Source: Sutterella sp. (GTDB lineage: Bacteria; Pseudomonadota; Gammaproteobacteria; Burkholderiales; Burkholderiaceae_F). Taken from it: a stretch of 64,000 nucleotides of DNA. Positions 1-7,414 of the stretch are shown one piece after another; positions within the stretch are counted from its first letter, which is position 1, and each line of letters starts with the position of its first letter. Location: contig JAHHRF010000004.1 in assembly GCA_020025955.1 (NCBI GenBank), positions 1 through 64,000 of the forward strand, written 5' to 3'. The notes below the pieces were generated by a model. It made no database searches. It was not told where the DNA came from and was given only the letters and a program-made list of their open reading frames with translations. Position numbers and translations under genes: made by a program.

Positions 1-1
1 C

Positions 2-149
2 GAACTGGAGCGTAGCAAACAAGATTTGCAGCTCAGCCATGACGTGCTGGAAGTGACGAACAACCTCTTAAAAAAAAGAATTGAGCATCGACGAAATCAA
101 ACGAAGCGATAAAGCTCTTGTCGTCGATGCCCTTAAAACCTTCAACTAG
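2..149 (+). pseudogene. Possible IS3-family transposase remnant
   Basis: The window opens inside a reading frame (2-112) whose peptide is charged and helical (ELERSKQDLQLSHDVLEVTN, then NNLLKK). It meets an A8 run at 70-77. After a +1 shift at that run the reading continues with SIDEIKRSDKALVVDALKTF to a stop at 147-149. This pattern resembles the end of an IS3-family OrfA and the start of OrfB, where an A-rich slippery run joins the frames. Here it stops almost at once, so at most a decayed fragment is present. The identification rests on pattern memory of the family and most of the element lies outside the window. Confidence 0.3.
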
Positions 150-202
150 ACCGTAAACTCTCCTCCCACTTTTCATCCGCATCCCCTGTTTTTATCGGGA
201 CG

Positions 203-237
203 CAAAAAAGGGTGCCTTCCGAATCGAAAGGCACCCT
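203..237 (-). terminator. Terminator of the DUF748 gene
   Basis: A 9-bp perfect inverted repeat (GGGTGCCTT at 210-218, AAGGCACCC at 228-236) is followed on the minus strand by a T6 run. It lies 20 bases past the stop codon of the gene starting at 2730. Confidence 0.85.
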
Positions 238-255
238 GAATGGGGCGAGAAGGGG

Positions 256-2730
256 TTACTTCAAGACTTTAACGAGTTCGCCGCCGAGCTTTTGAAGGAG
301 AACCTCAGCAATCGCATTGGACGAGGTGTTCCCCGCCGTTAAGTTCCCGTTTTCATAGCTCACGTTTTGAATCACCAAGGTCTTTTCTAACTGGCGATTG
401 ACGCGATTGGCTTCACGCGCGATCTTGTCGTTACCAAAGAGCCCCGCGATCATGCCGATGGCATCCCCAGCGTCCTTGACGCGTTGGGTGGCTTCGTTGC
501 CCGGGCTATCAATGCGGGCCTCCGCAATCTTAAAGCTCACGGGCTCAGCCGTATGAACCTTCATGCCTAAGAGGTCAGCCTTCTTCCAATTCATGAGGCT
601 CACGCCCGCGGTGTTGATTAAGTCGAGGTTCGCGAGCGACACGTCCCCTTGCCAGTTAATCCCAGCGGGCGCCGTTTTCGTTGCGGGACGGGTAATGAGT
701 TCGCCGTCTAAATTAAGCACCCCACGTTTTGCGCCTAACCCCGAGTAGGCGAGCATCATCGGGGAGAGCCCACCCAAGTTCACGCGGTTAATGCGCACCT
801 TAACGGCGGAGCCCACGGGTTCGAGGCTAAATTGCCCCTTCGCCTGAAGGGTGCCGTCACTCAACCCCGCGCTCATGTCGAGCCCTGAGACGGTCTTGGG
901 GCGAGAGCTTAAATTGGTGAGCGCCACGCGCACATTATTTAAAGCCACCGAAGGATTACCCGCCTTGGTTTCGTCCGTGAAGTGAACGCCAGAGCGCGTG
1001 ATGGAAACAGAGCTCACATCCCACGTCCAAGGCGTTTCAGTCGAGGTCGTCGTCTTGGGGGCGGCGTCCTTGGTGTCGTCAGCTTTCTTTCCTAACCCCA
1101 TCGCGTCCGTCACATTCGTCCCCGTGGGGGTGAGGGCCAGGTTGGCCTGCGCATTGTCGAGCACAACGTTACCAATCGCAGCGAGTCGCTTTTCCGTATC
1201 AAGACGCGTCACATCAAGGCTAAAGCGATTGAATTTCGCAAAGGTGGTGGTGTCGTTTGAAAGCGCAAACTTGTCGACGTTGACCGAGCCCGACACGGCG
1301 ACGTTTTCACCCGTCTTCATCAAGTTGACGTTAAAGCCCGTAATGGCTTTGAGGTTCACGTGCGCGAAGTGGTTTACGTAACCCGACACGTAGCCGAGAT
1401 TTAAGCCCTTAGCTTGAGAGCTCAAGTGCAGGGTGTTGTTCCCGAGGTCTAAGCGACCTTGCGCCGCCAAGGTGCCCCCTAAGGTGTTGAGGCTCGCATC
1501 AATCGTCGCGGGCGTTTCACTCTTGTCGGCTAAATTCTTGACGTTAGCGTTAAAGCGGCTCACGACGAGGTGAGCGGGCTTCTTCCCAACGGTTGTGTCG
1601 GTCCAATCAAAGAGCCCATCGGTGACGGCGATCTCACCCACTCGCCACCCCCAGGCGGGAGTGTCCGCGGTCGGGGTGGCAGCTTTCGCGTCACTGGCAG
1701 TCTTTTCTGCACCATGCGGATTCGCCATGGGAACGCCTACGATCCCAGACTTCCCGTGCACGAGTTTCACACGGGGGTTATCTAAACGAACCGAATTCAC
1801 ATCGGCCGTCTGACCAATGACGTCGACGGACTTAAGATCAACCGCTAAACGCTTAAAGCCCACGAGCTCTTTGGCGTCGTGCGTCACGGAGAGGTTATTG
1901 AGGCTCGTCGTCCCCGAAATCAAGGTGCGACCCGGTGTCCCGCGATCGGGATTACGGAATACCACCGTCAATTCCCCCGAGACCGTGCCCGAGGCGAGCT
2001 TTAACCCCATCATGTTCTTTTCCGGCACAAAGGCGGTAAAGGGGACGAGATCTAAATTGTGAAGTTCCGTGGTGAGCGTCGCTTCAATGGTGGAGCCAAA
2101 GGGCTTGGTACTCCCCGTCGCTTTAACGTCGTTACCGTTTACGCGCATGGAAAGGCTCGGGGTCACAATCGTTTCCTTGAGCCCCGACAAGGTGCCAATA
2201 AAGGGAAGGTTCACGTTGATGTCCGTGATGGCCTGTTGCCACCCTTCCTTCGAGGACTTCACTTTCAACGAGCTGTTGGCGAGCTTTAAGTTATAGAGCG
2301 CAAAGGGCGGCATGCCGCCGTCTTTCGCGGGTTCCGCTTGGGCGGGTTGGGGCTCGGTCGAGTCGCCAGCCATCAGTTTCGCCCAATGGGGGTCATCCTT
2401 ATCAATGTCCACACGAAGCCCTTCCACGGTTAAGGCTTCAATCACGGGCGCGAGTTTCGTGACAGATTCGGACGAAACATCCACAAAGAATTTCGAGAGC
2501 GCTACCGTGGGCGCCGTCTTTTCCCCAATCACTAAGTTATTTAACGTGAGCGTCCACGTCCAGGGATTAAAGGCCACATCGCCTAAGCTCACGGGTTGAC
2601 CCAGCTTTTCCGTGCCCAACGATTCAATATTGGATTTCACGAGCTTGGGGACACCAACGTAACCAAAACCGGCATAGAGCGCGGCCAGGACGGCGACCGA
2701 GACGGTGGTGACTTTAACGAATTTACTCAT
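256..2730 (-). CDS. DUF748 / AsmA-like envelope protein
   Basis: An 824-residue protein with an N-terminal membrane anchor (residues about 7-27) followed by a long periplasmic region rich in beta-strand-like segments. The start has the form expected of DUF748 proteins: after the anchor come LGQPVSLGDVAFNPWTWTL and repeated short amphipathic strands, ending in a coiled segment and ILQ/LLQKLG-type helices. DUF748 belongs to the AsmA/TamB-like superfamily, whose members are implicated in lipid transport or outer-membrane homeostasis; a specific role cannot be read from the sequence. It is transcribed alone, with its own terminator at 203-237. Its upstream region is the long non-coding stretch before the dmsA-like gene. 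Confidence 0.8.
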   Translation of the reverse strand: MSKFVKVTTVSVAVLAALYAGFGYVGVPKLVKSNIESLGTEKLGQPVSLGDVAFNPWTWTLTLNNLVIGEKTAPTVALSKFFVDVSSESVTKLAPVIEALTVEGLRVDIDKDDPHWAKLMAGDSTEPQPAQAEPAKDGGMPPFALYNLKLANSSLKVKSSKEGWQQAITDINVNLPFIGTLSGLKETIVTPSLSMRVNGNDVKATGSTKPFGSTIEATLTTELHNLDLVPFTAFVPEKNMMGLKLASGTVSGELTVVFRNPDRGTPGRTLISGTTSLNNLSVTHDAKELVGFKRLAVDLKSVDVIGQTADVNSVRLDNPRVKLVHGKSGIVGVPMANPHGAEKTASDAKAATPTADTPAWGWRVGEIAVTDGLFDWTDTTVGKKPAHLVVSRFNANVKNLADKSETPATIDASLNTLGGTLAAQGRLDLGNNTLHLSSQAKGLNLGYVSGYVNHFAHVNLKAITGFNVNLMKTGENVAVSGSVNVDKFALSNDTTTFAKFNRFSLDVTRLDTEKRLAAIGNVVLDNAQANLALTPTGTNVTDAMGLGKKADDTKDAAPKTTTSTETPWTWDVSSVSITRSGVHFTDETKAGNPSVALNNVRVALTNLSSRPKTVSGLDMSAGLSDGTLQAKGQFSLEPVGSAVKVRINRVNLGGLSPMMLAYSGLGAKRGVLNLDGELITRPATKTAPAGINWQGDVSLANLDLINTAGVSLMNWKKADLLGMKVHTAEPVSFKIAEARIDSPGNEATQRVKDAGDAIGMIAGLFGNDKIAREANRVNRQLEKTLVIQNVSYENGNLTAGNTSSNAIAEVLLQKLGGELVKVLK

Positions 2731-3500
2731 AAGGACGAGCCCTCGGGTTAAAGAGTGAGAAAGAGGAGAGGCAGGGGGTTTAATACTGCCTGAAAGAACT
2801 AACCTTTAATTGTACGGTGTGCTGGGTAGGGGAGAACAGGGGAATTTTTTCAAGAAACGTAACGAAGTTTGTGTGTAGCGTGCCCCCAGGCCCTTTAGTT
2901 AGGGTAGCGATTGACGGGTTTTGATGAGGGGGATGTGGCGCTTTGGGAACGAAAAAAAGAAATTTAGTGAAGAACGAAAAGTGGGGACAGGTCGAAAAGT
3001 TCCCCAAAGTGTGCAAATAAGCTACCCACTTCAGTCTATTCATAACTAGTCTTGTTGATGGGTGGGTTAGGTCTCATCCCGTATGGGAGAGGCTTTTTTT
3101 CCTTGTCTTTCAACGGATTACGAGTTTTATTCTGGTTTCCATGTAATCCTAAAGAAAACTATCTATAATCCCTCACAAGATCTGAATCCAAGCCTATTAA
3201 TCGCCCTGTGGAGTCGTTTTCACAGGCCAAAAATGGACAACGGTCTCATGCAAATTGAGCGAGAAGCGCCCGTGTCGATTTTGAACATTCGAACGGGTTT
3301 TGTACTAGCCGATTTGTCCGCCGATTGGTAACGCCGAGTCCCCACGGGCCTAACGCGCGTGTTAGTGCCCTTCGGTAGGTGTTTAACGCACCGCACAACC
3401 AATCGAAAAGGAAACGTCTTTGGACGTTGAAAGCCCGACCCCTGATGCCTGTCATCCCCATGAATCTGAGGCCGGTGCATACCTCATTACAGGAGATTTT
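2731..3500. other. Non-coding region between divergent genes
   Basis: About 770 bases without a convincing gene; the open frames here lack coding character. It must hold the minus-strand promoter of the DUF748 gene and the plus-strand promoter of the dmsA-like operon. A TATAAT hexamer lies at 3164-3169 on the plus strand, but no good -35 element sits 16-18 bases upstream. I found no FNR-type palindrome. Confidence 0.5.
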
Positions 3501-5990
3501 ATGAGTAACGAGAGCAGCTTATTGTCTGCCGGGATCACCCGTCGATCCTTCCTCCGTACGGCCAGCGCCGGCGCGTTGGGTTTGAGCACCCTCACGTTGA
3601 GCCCCTTGGCTCGTGCTGTGAAGGCGGCTACGGATGATTTGGAAACGATGACGTGGAGCGCTTGTGCCGTGAACTGTGGTTCGCGCTGCCAGCTCCGTGT
3701 GTTTAGCAAGCACGGTCGTGTGATTCGTATCGAATCCGACCAGACGGGTCATCGCGAAGATAACAGCTTAGGCACCAAGAGCTTCCCGCAGGTTCGCGCC
3801 TGCCAGCGTGGTCGTTCCATGCGTCAGCGTATCTACGCTGAAGAACGCTTGAAGTACCCCTTGAAGCGCGTCGGCAAGCGTGGTGAAGGCAAGTTCGAAC
3901 GTATCTCCTGGGAACAGGCTTTAAATGAAATTGCTGATCGCTTGAAGACGACCATTGCCAAGCACACCAATGAATCCATCTTCATGATTCACGGTTCCGG
4001 CAACCAGGCCCTCATCAACAACGTGAGCGCCACGCACCGCTTCTTTAACTTGATTGGCGGTACGGTTAACTGGTACTCCGACTACTCGGCTGCTTGTATT
4101 CAGAACATTTGGCCCTACCTCTATGGTCAGTTTGACTACGGTGGCGTTCGCTCCAAGGCTAACGGTCAGGGTTCCTACTTCACGCAGGTTCAAAACGCCA
4201 AGCTCTACGTCACGTTCGGTAACAACCCCGCCGTGACCCGTGCTTCCGGTGGTGGTCAGAGCTGGGAATTCTTCTCCGCTATGCGCGAAAACGGTACGCG
4301 CATGATCTTGATCGATCCGATCTACTCCGACACGATCTCCGGTCGTAACGCCGAATGGATCCCGATTCGTCCGGGTACCGACGCGGCGCTTTGCGAAGCC
4401 TTGGCTTACGTCATGATCACGGAAGGCTTGGTTGACCAGCCCTTCTTGGATAAGTACTGCGTGGGTTACGACGAAAAGACGTTGCCGAAGAGCGCTCCGA
4501 AGGGCTCCGACTATAAGAGCTACATCCTCGGTCGTGGCAGCGATAAGACGCCCAAGACCCCGGAACGTGCTTCCAAGATCACCAACATCCCGGTTGAGAC
4601 CATTGTGCGCTTGGCCCGCGAAATCGCGACCACCAAGCCCTGCTTCATCTCCCAGGGTTGGGCACCGCAGCGCCGTATGAACGGTGAAACGCAGTGTACG
4701 TCGATTGCTATGCTCCCGATCTTGACGGGTCAGTTGGGTCTTCCTGGCACCAACTCTGGCGCCCGTGAAGGTGACTCCTACGGTATCGAAGTGGGTCTTC
4801 CCTCGGGTTCCAACCCCGTTAAGGTGGGCTTCCCCATCTTCTTGTGGCCGCAGGCTATTTTGAACGCCAAGTCCATGACCGCTAAGAACGCGGCCGTGCG
4901 TGGTGCCGATCAGTTGCGCCACAACTTGAAGTTCATCTGGGTGACGCAGAGTAATACCCTCATCAACCAGCACGGTGGTATTAACCAGATTCGTCCGATC
5001 ATCGAAAACGACAACCTCGTGGAAACGATCGTCTGTGTGGATACGCAGATGACCCCGTCGGCTCGCTTTGCTGACTACGTCTTGCCGGACGTCTGCCACC
5101 AGGAATCCGTCGACTTGATGGGTGACTCCTATGCGGTGGGTAACTACAACTACCTCTGTGCCTCCCAGAAGGCGATTGATCCGGAATGGGAACAGCGCCC
5201 GAACTACTGGATGATGACGGAATTGGCCAAGCGCTTTGGCGTGGAAGAACAGTTCACCGAAGGCCGTACGTTGGAAGACTGGGTCCGCTGGTGCTACGAA
5301 GAAACCGCGAAGAAGCGTCCGGACGTGTTCCCCAGCTTTGAAGAATTCCAGAAGAAGGGTATCGTCAAGTACCACATGGGTGATGACTCCGGGATCGTGT
5401 TGGAAGACTTCCGCAAGGATCCGGTTGCCAACCCCTTGACCACGCCCTCTGGCAAGATCGAAATCTACTCGGAACGCTTGGCCGACATCGCCGCGACCTG
5501 GGAATTGCCCAAGGAAAAGGGTCAGGAAATCCACCCGATTCCGCGCTTTATCCCGACGACGGAAATGCTCGATCAGGGCGATCCCAAGCAGGAAAAGTAT
5601 CCCTTGGAAGCTTTCGGTTTCCACGGGCCGGGTCGTACCCACTCCACGTACCACAATGTGCCGTGGTTGCGTCAGCTCCATCCCGATGAGGTCATGATGA
5701 ACCCGATCGACGCCGAAGAACGTGAATTGAAGTCTGGTGACTTGGTTCGTGTCTTCAACGATCGTGGTCAGTTGGTCCTCCCGGTGAAGGTTACTCCCCG
5801 TATCATTCCGCACCTCATTGCCTTCCCGCAGGGTGCTTGGTACAAGCCGGATGCCAATGGTTTGGACCGTGGCGGTTGCTTCAATGTGCTCACGCAGATT
5901 AAGCCCAGCCCCTTGGCCAAGGCCAATCCTTCGCACTGCAACCTCGTTCAGGTTGAAAAGTTCGTTGAAGAAGAACAGGCTGCCGGTTAA
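3501..5990 (+). CDS. DmsA-like molybdopterin oxidoreductase, Tat-exported
   Basis: An 829-residue catalytic subunit of the DMSO reductase family (bis-MGD molybdenum enzyme), predicted to act in the periplasm. The Tat signal is TRRSFLR at residues 13-19, with a hydrophobic stretch to about residue 42. A [4Fe-4S] site is formed by Cys55, Cys59 and Cys63 plus a Cys near residue 98. Later come the family's NAKLYVTFGNNP, DPIYSDT and RPGTDAALCEALAYV blocks, and a C-terminal molybdopterin dinucleotide domain. An upstream in-frame start at 3420 was rejected because AGGAG at 3491-3495 stands 5 bases before this ATG. The gene leads an operon with an FeS subunit. Codon choice (GGT, CGT, AAG, GAA) resembles rpsA and suggests high expression. 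The substrate is unproven; S- or N-oxides are likely. Confidence 0.85.
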   Translation: MSNESSLLSAGITRRSFLRTASAGALGLSTLTLSPLARAVKAATDDLETMTWSACAVNCGSRCQLRVFSKHGRVIRIESDQTGHREDNSLGTKSFPQVRACQRGRSMRQRIYAEERLKYPLKRVGKRGEGKFERISWEQALNEIADRLKTTIAKHTNESIFMIHGSGNQALINNVSATHRFFNLIGGTVNWYSDYSAACIQNIWPYLYGQFDYGGVRSKANGQGSYFTQVQNAKLYVTFGNNPAVTRASGGGQSWEFFSAMRENGTRMILIDPIYSDTISGRNAEWIPIRPGTDAALCEALAYVMITEGLVDQPFLDKYCVGYDEKTLPKSAPKGSDYKSYILGRGSDKTPKTPERASKITNIPVETIVRLAREIATTKPCFISQGWAPQRRMNGETQCTSIAMLPILTGQLGLPGTNSGAREGDSYGIEVGLPSGSNPVKVGFPIFLWPQAILNAKSMTAKNAAVRGADQLRHNLKFIWVTQSNTLINQHGGINQIRPIIENDNLVETIVCVDTQMTPSARFADYVLPDVCHQESVDLMGDSYAVGNYNYLCASQKAIDPEWEQRPNYWMMTELAKRFGVEEQFTEGRTLEDWVRWCYEETAKKRPDVFPSFEEFQKKGIVKYHMGDDSGIVLEDFRKDPVANPLTTPSGKIEIYSERLADIAATWELPKEKGQEIHPIPRFIPTTEMLDQGDPKQEKYPLEAFGFHGPGRTHSTYHNVPWLRQLHPDEVMMNPIDAEERELKSGDLVRVFNDRGQLVLPVKVTPRIIPHLIAFPQGAWYKPDANGLDRGGCFNVLTQIKPSPLAKANPSHCNLVQVEKFVEEEQAAG

Positions 5991-6013
5991 TAGAGAAGAA
6001 GTTTGAGTTGAAA

Positions 6014-6643
6014 ATGACGCAATTAGGTTTTTATTTTGATTCGTCCCGCTGCACTGGTTGCAAGACCTGTGCCGTGGCCTGTAAAGACAAGAACAATCTC
6101 GATGCAGATCGTTTCTTCCGTCGTGTGTACGAACACTCGGGCGGCAACTGGAAAAAGGATGAAAACGGCGCTTGGAAGCAAGACGTCTTCGCGTACTTCG
6201 CGTCGATCTCCTGCAACCACTGCACGAACCCCTTGTGCACCCAGGTTTGCCCGACGGGCGCCCACGCTAAGCACCCCGAAAAGGGCGGTTTGGTCTTGAT
6301 TGACCAGAACAAGTGCATTGGCTGTGGTGCTTGCTCGGTGGCGTGCCCCTACGGCGCTCCGCAGTACAACAAGGCTGCCAAGAAGATGACGAAGTGCGAC
6401 GGCTGCTGGGATCGTCTCCAGAAGGGTCTCTCCACGGCTTGCGTGGAAGCGTGCCCGCAGCGTGCGCTCGACTTCGGTCCCATCGACGAACTTCGCAAGA
6501 AGTACGGCGAAGGTGCCTTGATCGCTCCGTTGGCTAACGAAAGCTACACGCAGCCCAACTTGATCGTGAAGCCCTGCTCGCAGGCGCAACCGGCCGTTGA
6601 GCGCGAATATAGCCAGGCTACCCTTCACAAGATCTACGACTAA
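6014..6643 (+). CDS. DmsB-like 4x[4Fe-4S] electron-transfer subunit
   Basis: A 209-residue ferredoxin-like subunit that passes electrons to the molybdoenzyme encoded just upstream. Four cysteine clusters are visible in order: CTGCKTCAVAC, CNHCTNPLCTQVC, CIGCGACSVAC with PYGAPQYN, and CDGCWDRL followed by CVEAC. The PYGAPQYN and ACPQRALDFG blocks are characteristic of DmsB/NrfC/PhsB proteins. It has no signal peptide, as expected for a partner carried across with the Tat-bearing catalytic subunit. The start is ATG 6014, 23 bases after the dmsA-like stop; a TTG at 6008 with closer AGAAG spacing is an alternative. No membrane anchor (DmsC/NrfD) gene follows. Confidence 0.88.
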   Translation: MTQLGFYFDSSRCTGCKTCAVACKDKNNLDADRFFRRVYEHSGGNWKKDENGAWKQDVFAYFASISCNHCTNPLCTQVCPTGAHAKHPEKGGLVLIDQNKCIGCGACSVACPYGAPQYNKAAKKMTKCDGCWDRLQKGLSTACVEACPQRALDFGPIDELRKKYGEGALIAPLANESYTQPNLIVKPCSQAQPAVEREYSQATLHKIYD

Positions 6644-6646
6644 GCG

Positions 6647-7099
6647 ATGTTGGGTGAGATTCTTCACGTCGGGATTACCGTTTCCGACATTGAACAATCA
6701 GAACGCTTTTACCGTGACATCTTGGGGCTCGTGCCCCGAGGTGGCATGGTGATGGAAGGGCCTGAAACGGACCGCCTCTTTGCTCGTGAGGGCACGGTGG
6801 TGGATGTTCGTTACTTTGTAGGGTCTGACGCGCTCCAAACCCCGCCCGTCGAACTCTTAGGGTTTCGCTCGCCTACGGTGAAAAAGCAAAAGGGTGACCT
6901 TTTTGCTGCGGGTATCAGTGAGCTCTGCTTCCGTGTGAAAGACATTGACGCGGAATACGAACGCTTAAAGGCGTTAGGGGTGGACTTCTTGTCGGCGCCT
7001 GAGCTCTTTGATTACACGCACCTTGGGATGGGCAAAAGCCGAGCGGTGTACTTCCGAGATCCGGACGGTACCGTGTTGGAATTGATTGAAGTGCTTTAA
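6647..7099 (+). CDS. VOC-family (glyoxalase-fold) protein
   Basis: A 150-residue protein of the vicinal-oxygen-chelate superfamily, with two paired beta-alpha-beta-beta-beta modules: HVGITVSDIEQSERFYRDIL at the N terminus and LCFRVKDID to FRDPDGTVLELIEV at the C terminus. Candidate metal ligands are His7 and the Glu of VLELIEV, with further acidic residues between them. Members include glyoxalase I, epimerases and dioxygenases; the exact activity is not readable. It begins 3 bases after the dmsB-like stop and ends before a strong terminator, so it is the third gene of that operon. This raises the possibility that it handles the substrate or product of the molybdoenzyme. Confidence 0.82.
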   Translation: MLGEILHVGITVSDIEQSERFYRDILGLVPRGGMVMEGPETDRLFAREGTVVDVRYFVGSDALQTPPVELLGFRSPTVKKQKGDLFAAGISELCFRVKDIDAEYERLKALGVDFLSAPELFDYTHLGMGKSRAVYFRDPDGTVLELIEVL

Positions 7100-7130
7100 G
7101 TACTTTGCCTCTCCCACACAAAAAGAACAC

Positions 7131-7173
7131 GAAAAAGCGCTTGAGAAGTGTTGGCTTCTCAGGCGCTTTTTTG
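7131..7173 (+). terminator. Terminator of the dmsAB-VOC operon
   Basis: A 12-bp stem with one G-T pair (GCGCTTGAGAAG with CTTCTCAGGCGC), a 6-base loop and a T6 tail, just after the VOC gene. Confidence 0.9.
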
Positions 7174-7414
7174 TTGCATTTGGTTACGTTGAATTTCCCC
7201 GCAATCCCATGTGCCACTTGGGCTAGACAAAACCCTGAGAAGCACGTGAAGCGTTAGGTTTTTCGGGTTATAACGTTCAAAAAAATGCGAATTTACTTTG
7301 CGAAAAGGCAAAGAAAGTTGAGTTCTTAACATTGAGGCCCATTCAGTGACGAGGACGCTTTTCTTAGAGTGAAGGTGTGCCCAAATTGATCTTATTGATT
7401 AAGGAGTTCATGCC

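Noticed and set aside
3921..5936. A 671-residue open frame antisense to the dmsA-like gene
   Set aside because: It exists because the sense gene avoids codons that would give stops in this antisense frame. The peptide is composition-driven, has no domain, and the sense strand has clear motifs throughout.
7380..7400. FNR-type box upstream of the TorA-like gene (TTGATCTTATTGAT)
   Set aside because: The second half is a direct repeat of TTGAT, not the ATCAA needed for the FNR palindrome.
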